Shown: piece after piece, positions 24,509 to 32,837 of the stretch
Layout of the letters: each line of letters opens with the position of its first letter
How positions within the stretch are numbered: position 1 is the first letter of the stretch
Assembly: GCA_001783695.1 (NCBI GenBank)
Contig: MFNE01000010.1
Span: 126,223 to 164,576 of the forward strand
Reading direction: 5' to 3'
Source: Candidatus Lambdaproteobacteria bacterium RIFOXYD2_FULL_50_16
GTDB taxonomy: Bacteria > SAR324 > XYD2-FULL-50-16
DNA length: 38,354 nt
The notes under the pieces: model-generated
Told to the model about the DNA's origin: nothing
The model's input: the letters and a program-made list of their open reading frames with translations, nothing else
The model's database searches: none
Made by a program: the position numbers and the translations under genes

Positions 24509-26107
24509 ATGTCTATCTGGGGAATCAACTTTTTTGAATCTGAAAACGCCATCTATGCCTTTATAACTGCGCTGCTGGCTTTACTCACGATCCTAGGCCT
24601 CCTCTTCAAAGGGTTTCAGTGGGTTTACCGATTGGTGAAGCCGACCCCTCCTACGATAAACGAATTAGAACGCAAAGCGGTGGTAGAGTCTCATTCTACC
24701 CTTAATGAAACCGTAAAAAAGCAAAATCAGGAGATTGAGGCGCTGAGTCAACGAATCAAGGAGTTAACTAGCCAACAAGAACGGGCGGAACTTAGCACCG
24801 AGAATAAGGCGGAGTTGCACCGGTTGCTTGGGGAGAAAGAGGTCTTAATCGCCCAGCGGGATCGGGAGTTGGCTGAACAGGCCGACAGGTTAGCCGAAAA
24901 AGAGCAGGAAGCCGAAGCTTATAAAGTAGCGGCGGAGGAAAAAGGGGCTCTGGTGGAGCGGCAGGGGGCGGAGCTTTGGGGGCAGAGGGAGCGTATCGCG
25001 CTTTTAGAAGCGCAGATCGCCCAGTTTATCAAAGAGACGGCGGCCCGGCCTACGGAAAACCCCTATACAGAGGATGCGCGGGCGTTGGTTAAGGAGCAGA
25101 AATTAGACCAAGCGATCCAAACCTACGACCAAGCGATTGCGCAGGAGCAAGTGGCCTACGATCAAGCCGAAGCCAACACCCAAGCCCGCAAACAAGCCCT
25201 AGCCGAGGCCTACTTCGAAAAGGCGAAGGTCCATTTCATGAAATTCGAGTGGACCCAAGCGGAAGCCGCTTACCAGGCCGCCCTCGAACTGGAACCCAAT
25301 AATAGCCTGTTTCTTAACCAGTTAGGCGAGTTGTACTGGCAGCTACAACGCAATCAAGACGCGATTGGTTTGTTTAACCAAGCCTTGGAGATCGACCGCC
25401 AAACCCTGGGAGAGGAAAGCGAAATGGTCGCTAGGGGCCTAAACAATCTGGGAAACTCTTGGAACGATTTAGGAGTTCATCAAAAAGCCATTGATTATTA
25501 TAAACAAGCCCTCAAAATTTGCCGGAAGGTTTTGGGGGAGGAGCATCCCGATGTCGCCACCGCTCTAAACAATCTGGGAGAGGCTCTGAGACAGTTGGGC
25601 GAACCCCAAAAGGCCTTGGACTATTACCAACAAGCCCTCAAAATTGACCGGCAGGTTTTGGGCGAGGAGCACCCCTCGGTCGCCAGGTACCTAAACAATC
25701 TGGGCTTGGCTTGGAACGCTTTAGGAGATCCCCAGCAAGCGATTGATTATTTTAAACAAGCCCTCAAAATTTTCCGGCAGGTTTATGGAGAGGAGCATCC
25801 CTCGGTCGCCACCACCCTAAACAATCTCGGCTTGGCTTGGAGAGATTTAGGAGATCCCCAGCAAGCCGTTGATTATTATGAACAAGCCCTCAAAATTAAC
25901 CGGCAGGTTTATGGGGAGGAGCACCCCTCGGTCGCCAGGAACCTAAACAATCTGGGAGAGGCTTGGAATGACCTAGGCGATCACTCCAAAGCCCGCGAAT
26001 ACCTGGAAAAGGCCTATCAAATCAGGCTCAAGGCCTACGGCCCTGACCACCCACACACCCAAGCCGCGCTTAATAACCTAAACCAAACCCCCACCGAAAG
26101 CGGCTAG
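24509..26107 (+). CDS. Membrane-anchored coiled-coil protein with kinesin-light-chain-type TPR repeats
   Basis: A 532-residue protein with a strong GGAGG ribosome site. One membrane segment (about 12-36, IYAFITALLALLTILGLLF) is followed by a long charged coiled coil (about 50-185, rich in Glu, Gln, Arg, with ERAELSTENKAELHRLL). From about 200 on it is tetratricopeptide: one TPR pair, then 42-residue units of the TPR_12/KLC type with the core SVA..LNNLG.AW..LGD and QALKI.RQVYGEEHP. Such arrays bind proteins, as in NLR-like or clustering scaffolds. The units are nearly identical in DNA over 126 bases, so recent duplication is likely. It has no obvious partner gene. Confidence 0.9.
   Translation: MSIWGINFFESENAIYAFITALLALLTILGLLFKGFQWVYRLVKPTPPTINELERKAVVESHSTLNETVKKQNQEIEALSQRIKELTSQQERAELSTENKAELHRLLGEKEVLIAQRDRELAEQADRLAEKEQEAEAYKVAAEEKGALVERQGAELWGQRERIALLEAQIAQFIKETAARPTENPYTEDARALVKEQKLDQAIQTYDQAIAQEQVAYDQAEANTQARKQALAEAYFEKAKVHFMKFEWTQAEAAYQAALELEPNNSLFLNQLGELYWQLQRNQDAIGLFNQALEIDRQTLGEESEMVARGLNNLGNSWNDLGVHQKAIDYYKQALKICRKVLGEEHPDVATALNNLGEALRQLGEPQKALDYYQQALKIDRQVLGEEHPSVARYLNNLGLAWNALGDPQQAIDYFKQALKIFRQVYGEEHPSVATTLNNLGLAWRDLGDPQQAVDYYEQALKINRQVYGEEHPSVARNLNNLGEAWNDLGDHSKAREYLEKAYQIRLKAYGPDHPHTQAALNNLNQTPTESG
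25397..26026 (+). repeat. Five tandem 126-base repeats coding for TPR units
   Basis: The block CTAAACAATCT/C recurs at 25439, 25565, 25691, 25817 and 25943, exactly 126 bases apart, each coding for one 42-residue TPR unit. Alternate units share more bases (GGTCGCCAGG at the second and fourth spacing, GTCGCCAC at others), so the array may have grown by duplication of pairs. Outer limits are approximate. Confidence 0.88.
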
Positions 26108-26188
26108 ACCGAGTAGGTCCGGTTTGCTAGCATCTGAAACCCATATCCGATCCTGGCCGGTCCCCGTGGCTGGGAGGTTGTTTTTTGG

Positions 26189-26213
26189 GGCCCTGCTGGT
26201 TGGGGGGCCTTTT
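26189..26213 (+). terminator. Possible weak terminator between the TPR gene and glnK
   Basis: GGCCC (26189-26193) and GGGCC (26205-26209) can form a 5-base stem with an 11-base loop, followed by TTTT. It lies after a G/T-rich run about 80 bases after the TPR stop. The T run is short, so confidence is low. Confidence 0.35.
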
Positions 26214-26236
26214 AACCGTCCTTTTTGGACCTGTAG

Positions 26237-26587
<351 letters not shown>

Positions 26588-26614
26588 TCCCAATAACACT
26601 AAATCGGAGTTAGC

Positions 26615-27901
26615 ATGAAAAGGGGGCTCACCTTTTTATCACTCTTAGTCGCCCTTCCCTGGGCGGCTTACGCGGGACCGGCGGATTCGGGCGATACCGC
26701 CTGGATTTTGACCTCCACCGCCTTGGTATTATTTATGACCCTGCCGGGCTTGGCGCTGTTTTACGGCGGGCTGGTGGGCAGTAAAAACGTGCTTTCGGTC
26801 TTGATGCAGTGTTTTGCCATTACCTCCTTGGTCTCGCTTTTGTGGCTGGCCGGGCTTTATTCGGTTGCTTTTGCCGAAGGCAACGGGTTTATGGGCGGAT
26901 TTTCTAAAGCGATGTTTGCCGGAATGGGGACCCAATCCCTAACCGGGACTATTCCCGAAGCGGCCTTTGCCCTCTTCCAACTGACCTTCGCCGTGATCAC
27001 CCCCGCCTTGATTGTCGGGGCCTTCGCCGAACGGATGAAGTTTTCGGCAATGTTGATCTTCTCGGGTCTATGGGTGGCGGTGGTTTACGCCCCGGTGACC
27101 CACTGGGTTTGGGGCGGTGGCTGGTTGGGGGAGATGGGGCTCTTAGACTTTGCCGGTGGCACCGTGGTCCATATCACCGCTGGGGTCGCCGCCTTGGTCG
27201 CCGCCCTCGTGGTCGGCCCTCGGCGCACCTTTCCTCGCACCTCCACCCCGCCGCACAACATGACCATGACCGTCACCGGCGCGGGGATGCTCTGGGTCGG
27301 TTGGTTTGGCTTTAACGGGGGCAGTGCCCTTGGCGCCAACGGTTCGTCGGCCATGGCCATGTTGGTCACCCATATCTCGGCCGCCGCCGGAAGCCTCGCA
27401 TGGATGGCCTTAGAGTGGCGCAAGTTTGGCAAACCCTCGGTGTTGGGGATTGTCACGGGCATGGTCGCGGGCCTGGGGACCATCACCCCGGCTTGCGGGT
27501 TTGTAGGCCCTGGCGGGGCGCTCTTAATTGGCCTTATCGCCGGGGTGGTCTGCTTTAACGCGACCAACCTAATCAAGGTCCGCCTCAAGATCGACGACAG
27601 CCTAGACGTATTCCCGGTCCACGGGGTCGGCGGGATCATTGGCACTTTAATGGCCGGTTTTTTTGCCTCCACCGAACTAGGGGTCTTCTCGGGCTTTGGC
27701 TTTGGTAAAGGGATTGAGAGCCTAGGCCAGCAGCTAATGGTCCAGGCGACCGGGGTCTTGGCGACTGGAGTTTACGCCGGGGTGGTTAGCTTTGGGTTGT
27801 TTAAACTGACCGACGCCTTGGTGGGCCTGCGAGTTGATGAAGAGCAAGAAGTGATGGGCCTCGATTTGACCCAACACGAAGAGCGGGGTTACATCCTCTA
27901 G
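26615..27901 (+). CDS. amtB: Ammonium transporter
   Basis: A 428-residue inner-membrane channel for ammonium. It has an N-terminal cleavable signal-like segment (ending AAYAGP), eleven membrane segments, and the pore twin-histidines H186 (GGTVVHITAG) and H336 (DVFPVHGVGG). GALLIGLIAGVVCF and FGFNGGSALGANG are family marks. The tail ends with EEQEVMGLDLTQHEERGY, the conserved cytoplasmic motif where GlnK docks. The gene starts 27 bases after glnK. Confidence 0.97.
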   Translation: MKRGLTFLSLLVALPWAAYAGPADSGDTAWILTSTALVLFMTLPGLALFYGGLVGSKNVLSVLMQCFAITSLVSLLWLAGLYSVAFAEGNGFMGGFSKAMFAGMGTQSLTGTIPEAAFALFQLTFAVITPALIVGAFAERMKFSAMLIFSGLWVAVVYAPVTHWVWGGGWLGEMGLLDFAGGTVVHITAGVAALVAALVVGPRRTFPRTSTPPHNMTMTVTGAGMLWVGWFGFNGGSALGANGSSAMAMLVTHISAAAGSLAWMALEWRKFGKPSVLGIVTGMVAGLGTITPACGFVGPGGALLIGLIAGVVCFNATNLIKVRLKIDDSLDVFPVHGVGGIIGTLMAGFFASTELGVFSGFGFGKGIESLGQQLMVQATGVLATGVYAGVVSFGLFKLTDALVGLRVDEEQEVMGLDLTQHEERGYIL

Positions 27902-28442
27902 CCAATTGGGTTTGGAAGGCCTAACTTGGGGTCCCTGTTTCCCTTGCTGGGCCTTCTCTAAACCACCCACTTAAGCCCTTTGGTTTGGCCCAAGCCGTCA
28001 AGCAACCAAAAGGTAAAATAAGCCTTGTGGGTCTTGCTGACCACGGGTTTCTAGCCAGTTTCCTTATTCGGGCGGGCTTGGTATTTTTTTAAAAAAGAGG
28101 GCCAACCCTAACAGTCTATTTTTATTCCCTTCCGCAATTTACAAAACCGGATCAAAAGAGATTTCTGGCGGGCTATTAAGAAATTGGATGAGTGGGGAGA
28201 CCTATTCTAAGGAAAGGCGTCCTACCAAAGTTTAAGCACTTGATCCAACTGCGCCCGCTCTTGGGGACCGGGGATTTTACCAACCTTCCAATTTGCGTTA
28301 TAAATTCACCCTTTTTAAAGATTGCCCCAACCCCCGAATAGGTTGTTTTTTAGAATAAAGGTAGGTACGATAGGAAGCATGTTATTATTTTGTTGGCCAT
28401 TGGTTGCCCTCTTTTTGAAAATGGCCCCCTCCAGGATCTGGT
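27902..28442 (+). other. Stretch between amtB and the haem-binding gene
   Basis: A GAAGGCC/GGCCTTC arm pair (27915-27921, 27950-27956) with a long loop may be a weak terminator after amtB. Around 28115-28210 the plus strand reads IFIPFRNLQNRIKRDFWRAI and goes on KKLDEWGDLF before a stop. This looks protein-like but has no start and matches no family I recognise, so it may be a gene scrap. The rest holds no recognised gene; the region just before 28443 should contain the next promoter. Confidence 0.3.
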
Positions 28443-28940
28443 ATGAAAAAGATTGGATTTTTGGTTATAGTGGCCATTTGGGCGGGGGTTCTTGTGGCAC
28501 ATCAAGGACGTGAACATACCAAGCCTGATACGCCAATCAGTCTGCTCCCTGCCCCAGAAATGGACGCCCAGATAAATCTGGATTATGTAAACCAAATCAG
28601 GCCCATTTGGGAAAAAAAGTGTTTTGCCTGTCACGCCAAGAACCAAGAACTGCCTTGGTATGCGGTCATTCCAGGGATCAGGCAGATTATTTTGTGGGAT
28701 ATTTGGAAAGCACAAGAACATTTGGACTTAAGCGACAACTTTCCCTTTGGCGGGCACGGCACCCCGGCTGAAGACCTAGAAGCTATTTTAGAGATGTTAG
28801 CCCAATCTAACATGCCCCCCCTGCGCTACCAGATTTTCCATTGGGATTCGGGGCTAACACCCAACGAAAAGGCCCAGGTTCATCGCTGGGCCCTAGACAG
28901 CCTTTTAAGCATAAAACCAAAATTTCAAGAAACCCATTAA
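28443..28940 (+). CDS. Haem-binding domain protein (Haem_bd type, single CxxCH)
   Basis: A 165-residue exported protein. A signal or anchor segment covers residues 4-19 (IGFLVIVAIWAGVLVA). A single c-type haem site is CFACH (60-64), followed by NQELPWYAVIPGIRQII, LDLSDNFPF and NMPPLRYQIFHWDSGLTPNEK. The order CxxCH, PWY, LxxSDxxPF and MPPxxY...LTxxE is that of the Haem_bd (cytochrome-like) family found in exported proteins. An AGGA site lies about 8 bases before the ATG. Its role is likely periplasmic electron transfer or haem-based sensing; no partner gene is adjacent. Confidence 0.88.
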   Translation: MKKIGFLVIVAIWAGVLVAHQGREHTKPDTPISLLPAPEMDAQINLDYVNQIRPIWEKKCFACHAKNQELPWYAVIPGIRQIILWDIWKAQEHLDLSDNFPFGGHGTPAEDLEAILEMLAQSNMPPLRYQIFHWDSGLTPNEKAQVHRWALDSLLSIKPKFQETH

Positions 28941-28949
28941 GACAGACTG

Positions 28950-29110
28950 ATCCCGTTTTCTTTTCTGCAAAATCAATAATCGCATTTCGTATATGGGCGG
29001 GCAGCAATGGTTTGGGGATGTAGGCGTTGAAATGGGAGTTTAAGTATTTTTCTTTGTCCCCCCTAACACTTTGGCAGTCACACCCCAATATGGGGTTTAG
29101 GGTTAACCTC
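28950..29110 (-). pseudogene. Relic of a hybrid-kinase receiver domain
   Basis: On the minus strand the peptide GDKEKYLNSHFNAYIPKPLL followed by PAHIRNAIIDFAEKKTG matches the last third of receiver domains (the ...KPL... lysine segment). The part before it, GVTAKVLGG, fits the expected ALTAN-like strand but sits in another frame, so at least one frameshift is present. No phospho-acceptor part is found upstream. It is a remnant between the haem-binding gene and 29437. Confidence 0.6.
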
Positions 29111-29436
29111 AAGCTGTCCCAAAATTTTCACAACCCTAACCCCACTTAACTTGGACATCTGAATATCCTTAGAAACTAAGTCTTAGGACTGATTTTGTGT
29201 TAAGCGTAACGCCTGATTCCCGTCTTCGGGCAAATCGGACCAAAAACCAAAACTAGGCACCACCTTTTAAATATAAATATACGCCACACTTTTTACAGAT
29301 TTTCTGGTTTTAAAAACACCACATTCAAGCAGGGTAACATTTCTATTGATCTAATGTAATCATTTGTTTCCATAAAATATTGCGCCCTCGCGCGCCTTGG
29401 CCTAGGTTCTACCTGGGATTGGAGTCAAATTACCAT
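29111..29436. other. AT-rich stretch without a recognised gene
   Basis: This part holds A/T-rich blocks (for example around 29266-29290 and 29350-29380) and no coding frame I recognise. It lies beyond the TerB-like gene's 3' end, so it is probably decayed or spacer DNA. Confidence 0.5.
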
Positions 29437-29853
29437 TTAGGAGACTAAAAAGGTCCCCTCCATCAACTGGTCGCCACGGTCTAAAATGGCCCAGTAGTCC
29501 GAAAGCCAATCCTCCCATTTGATCACTTCTTCAGGGCCTAGGCCTAGGTCTCGGGCGATTTCTAAAATACGCTCCCGCTCGGAGGCTGCGTAATCTTTGT
29601 CCATATGGGCCATAGAGATGCAGTCGCGAATGATAATCATCTTGGTTTTGGGGGAGAGCCGGTGAGCTTGTGCTTTAAGGCTTTGGCCGGGCTCTTGGAG
29701 GAGGTGGTCTAGGTCTTGAGCCAAGAGTTTGGCTTGGACCTCAATAAAATTAAGCTCCTCTGGGGCCATCCCTCCGTCGGCTAAGGCAACCGCGATTAGG
29801 GCCTTCAGATAAGCTGTGGCGTCGAAACTTTTTTGTAATTCTTTAGTTTCCAT
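29437..29853 (-). CDS. TerB-like protein
   Basis: A 138-residue, all-helical cytoplasmic protein with the TerB/DjlA-N pattern: AYLKALIAVALADGGMAPEE near residue 15 and a second half ISMAHMDKDYAASERERILEI, where acidic residues in ADG and DKD may bind metal. TerB domains occur with membrane stress and tellurite systems. The ATG shares a base with the stop of the MscS-like gene (TAATG), so both proteins are made together. Confidence 0.82.
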   Translation of the reverse strand: METKELQKSFDATAYLKALIAVALADGGMAPEELNFIEVQAKLLAQDLDHLLQEPGQSLKAQAHRLSPKTKMIIIRDCISMAHMDKDYAASERERILEIARDLGLGPEEVIKWEDWLSDYWAILDRGDQLMEGTFLVS

Positions 29854-31472
29854 TAAACCTGTTCCTTTTTTGGGGGTCTGGGGGTGCCGATCCCTAAGAT
29901 CACGGCGCTTCTAGCCAAGTCGCGTTGGTCGATGTTCCCGATTTTGGCCATTAAAAGCCCCATATGGGCGGCGTTGTCGGGGGTCAGGCGCGGCTCTGAA
30001 GAAGGCTCCACCAGAAATAATCCACCCGTGATTTCTTGAAAATAGCGTTTGATCTTGTGAAAGGTGGTGCGGGTCAATTGTTGTTGTTCCCGCTCGTGCT
30101 GTGCTTGGCTTTTGTCCTTTTTTTTAAGCATCTGCGCTTGCCGAACCGCGATTTCATGGAACAATCGCCTCGACAAGCTGGGATTTTTCTCAAGCAGATA
30201 ACTCAAGGTCTCTTGGGTAATTTCGTATAATATGACAGAGGAAACCGCTTCCACATCTGCCGAGCGGGGGGCCCCGGTAAAAAGCGACATTTCGCCTACA
30301 TAACTTCCTGGGGTCAATTCCGCAATCTCCACCCGGCGGCCCTGCCCCTCAATCTCTACCTTCACCCGAATTAACCCTTCCATCACTACAAACATACTTT
30401 TGGCCGGATCCCCTTGTGCGAAGATCAGTTCTCCTTTGGCGTATTGTCGCTCTTTGAGGTTTACGGCCATCACGGCCCGGTCGTTCTCGCTTAATCCCCC
30501 AAAGAGGTCCACTTGGCCTAAAAGTTCAATCCGTTGGCCCAACAGGTCCTTCTTTTCTCTGGCAAGCCTAGTTAGCCAAAGCTCTTGGGCAGGCTTTGCG
30601 ACGGCAATACCTGCCTGCCTAAGGTGTTGGTGGATACTGGTCATCAAAGCCGAGCGGGCATCTTTCTCGCGCACCTTCCCCTGGACAAACCACGCCTCGA
30701 TTAACACCTCCTGGCCGCGCTCATTAATATCGCCGACCAAGGCTTTGGGGCTGGGCAATCGGAGGATTTCTCGGGTTGAAAGGGCGGCGGCTTCTAAGAT
30801 TCGGGTCAGCCGCTCTAAAGGCTCTTGAGAGTCAAAATAGAGGGAGATTTCTAAGGCTCGCTCTAGTCCTAACACACTTAAATTACTTATAATAGTGGTG
30901 TTAAAGAGGTTGTTGGGCATCAAAATCAGATTACCCTCGCTGGTTTTGATCCGGGTTGAGTGCCAATTTATATCCACCACCTTGCCCGTGAGCAGCTTGG
31001 GTGCCAGACGGGTGTTGTTGATCTGGATATAATCGCCCACCTTAAAGGCCCCTTCGGCGTTAATGGTGATCCCCGCAAAAAAGTTGGCCAGCAACCCTTG
31101 CAGCGCGATACCAATAATCAACCCCACTCCGCCGGACATGGCCCAAAGCCCAGTAATCTCTTTGTGAAACACCAAGGACAAAATCCCTGAAGAAACAAAC
31201 AAAAACACCACCACAAACACCAGCGAGCGGATCAATGCTGGAGCCACTTGGCGGTGCCGGCGTCTTATCCAAAAGTCCACCAACAACCGGTTGATGGTGA
31301 CCGTTGCCACCCATCCCCCCGTTAGCCACACCAAACTTGCCCAAAACCTAGCGCCTGATTCGGCCACACCGGCAGGCAGAGTCAGGGGTAACCATTGATG
31401 CGCCTGTTGTCCGGCTAGCACCAGCAGCAAGAGACTGGTGGGCCAAAAAAGAGGGCTTAATTTTTTATACAT
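29853..31472 (-). CDS. MscS-type channel with C-terminal cyclic-nucleotide-binding domain
   Basis: A 539-residue membrane protein. Four hydrophobic segments (about 8-25, 41-62, 82-103, 109-135) end in the MscS pore helix, GGVGLIIGIALQGLLANFFA. The beta domain follows: GDYIQINN, GKVVDINWHSTRIKT and LILMPNN. Residues about 321-450 form a cNMP-binding domain, with YAKGELIFAQGDPAKSMFVV and the phosphate cassette GEMSLFTGAPRSA (393-405). The SynCaK/MscS-cNMP family gates on cyclic nucleotides rather than tension alone. The C-terminal 80 residues are a helical tail. It is coupled to a TerB-like protein. Confidence 0.93.
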   Translation of the reverse strand: MYKKLSPLFWPTSLLLLVLAGQQAHQWLPLTLPAGVAESGARFWASLVWLTGGWVATVTINRLLVDFWIRRRHRQVAPALIRSLVFVVVFLFVSSGILSLVFHKEITGLWAMSGGVGLIIGIALQGLLANFFAGITINAEGAFKVGDYIQINNTRLAPKLLTGKVVDINWHSTRIKTSEGNLILMPNNLFNTTIISNLSVLGLERALEISLYFDSQEPLERLTRILEAAALSTREILRLPSPKALVGDINERGQEVLIEAWFVQGKVREKDARSALMTSIHQHLRQAGIAVAKPAQELWLTRLAREKKDLLGQRIELLGQVDLFGGLSENDRAVMAVNLKERQYAKGELIFAQGDPAKSMFVVMEGLIRVKVEIEGQGRRVEIAELTPGSYVGEMSLFTGAPRSADVEAVSSVILYEITQETLSYLLEKNPSLSRRLFHEIAVRQAQMLKKKDKSQAQHEREQQQLTRTTFHKIKRYFQEITGGLFLVEPSSEPRLTPDNAAHMGLLMAKIGNIDQRDLARSAVILGIGTPRPPKKEQV

Positions 31473-31859
31473 AATTTTCCTTTTGCTTCAGCGCAGAGGA
31501 TGAGCAAGGAGCGGGCCAAAGGAAAAAACTTGTATAAAGTGAACAGATGTTTTATATTAATACCAGAACCAGGAACAAAACCAATTGACAGGTAGAAAAC
31601 TCCAGGTGCCATTGCCCAGGTAGGTGAAAATCGCCAAAATTTTCCGTGGTAACTACCACTCTAATGGCGCGGCAAGGTTACCCTAGGTGATCCCACTCAA
31701 TGTCTTTGGTCTAGGGGTCTTGCAACCTGGTTAGCTGTGTCACCACCGGGGTCGAGAGGACCACAAAGGACTAGGCGCAACTTCCCAACGGATTTCATGA
31801 AAGTGCCGGTGGTATTTGGAGTAACCAAAGCGGACTTAAGTAGAGGGTTTATTAATCGG
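31473..31859. other. Stretch without a recognised gene
   Basis: It carries the promoter region of the MscS gene (minus strand, near 31473-31600). I see no recognisable coding remnant, strong hairpin or repeat in the rest. Confidence 0.5.
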
Positions 31860-32837
31860 CTAAGGCTCTCGCTCGTCGCTCAACAGCCACAATAACCAGG
31901 GAATCCAGCGGACCCAAAAGATTACAGTCGCCCCAAGCGTCAAGAGATACAAGGGGAACCAGAACCACCAAGCCCAGGTGGGGGTTTTAAACCAAGGTCC
32001 GGCAGATCCGCCTTCTAGGTAGTTTGGCGCGGCCCATTCGACCAGGGGGTTAGAATACCGATACCAGTGGTTGCGAAGGTTTGAAAATTGGCTTTTTGCT
32101 TCGTCTGGACTCAATCCCCGCTCCCAAAACGTTAACTCCGAAATGGTAAATCTTCCGCCTGGAAGGTGCCCTTCGGAAAGCATAGCAAAGTCGATGGGAT
32201 GCTCTGAGGGGTTTTGTGGGATCAAAAGTTCTTGCGCTAATTGCCCATTCAAATAAACCTCTACCTTTTCTGCGGAACGTACGACTACCCAATGCGCAGC
32301 GTATTGCTGCTCTAAAAAATCATATTTTATATCCGCACGTTCCCACTCAGCCATGTGGGCCGTTTGAACTCCAAAGGCACCAGAAATATTGTTAAATGAA
32401 AGCTCTAGGGTTGGATTTTGGGCAAATAACTTGTTACCAACAAATAAAATTCCATAGACATTGTTTCCGTTCCAGGGCCTGCTGTCTTCAACAAAATGCT
32501 CCCTAGAAACCTGCATCCAAAAGGATAAGGTATAAGAACGATCAAAAGCGTCTAAAGGGAATTCAACCAATCGGGCGGTAGAGTAGGTCAAGAGACTCAC
32601 TGCCAACCCCCCATCACGCCAAAGAGGTGGAAATTCCGACACTAATTTGGCGTTACTTCCCCCTTTGTTTTCAAGGCTCCCATGCAAAGGGAAATAAAAG
32701 GCCAGCCCTTCTTGTGGTGAAGGTTGGTATTGCGGAGCCGCCCATTTGTCCAGCAGTTGATGTCCCAGCAGGCTAAAGGCCCAGCCTAAGATAACCAAAA
32801 TGCTCCAGACCCAAAGCCTGTCAATTTTCTGAATCAT
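31860..32837 (-). CDS. Membrane-anchored LamG/concanavalin-like protein
   Basis: About 325 residues. An N-terminal membrane segment (LWVWSILVILGWAFSLLG) and two C-terminal ones (WWFWFPLYLLTLGATVIFWV and WIPWLLWLL) hold an extracytoplasmic domain of the LamG/laminin-G-like jelly-roll type: GLAFYFPLHGSLENKGG, RSYTLSFWMQVS, WVVVRSAEKVEVYLNGQLAQ and FTISELTFWERGLSPDEA. Such domains bind carbohydrates. The ATG at 32837 overlaps the stop of the GT-C-like gene by 4 bases; a longer frame to 32879 is not needed. The two genes probably act together at the cell surface. Confidence 0.82.
   Translation of the reverse strand: MIQKIDRLWVWSILVILGWAFSLLGHQLLDKWAAPQYQPSPQEGLAFYFPLHGSLENKGGSNAKLVSEFPPLWRDGGLAVSLLTYSTARLVEFPLDAFDRSYTLSFWMQVSREHFVEDSRPWNGNNVYGILFVGNKLFAQNPTLELSFNNISGAFGVQTAHMAEWERADIKYDFLEQQYAAHWVVVRSAEKVEVYLNGQLAQELLIPQNPSEHPIDFAMLSEGHLPGGRFTISELTFWERGLSPDEAKSQFSNLRNHWYRYSNPLVEWAAPNYLEGGSAGPWFKTPTWAWWFWFPLYLLTLGATVIFWVRWIPWLLWLLSDEREP

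Noticed and set aside
25397-26026. CRISPR-like direct repeats
   Set aside because: The 126-base units are continuous coding TPR repeats without spacers.
27085-27672. 195-codon open frame on the minus strand across amtB
   Set aside because: It is antisense to a clear amtB, Pro/Ala/Thr-rich, and has no family pattern; it arises from the GC-rich codons of amtB.
28350-28721. 123-codon minus-strand frame over the haem-binding gene
   Set aside because: It runs antisense through the CxxCH gene and shows no protein-like pattern of its own.
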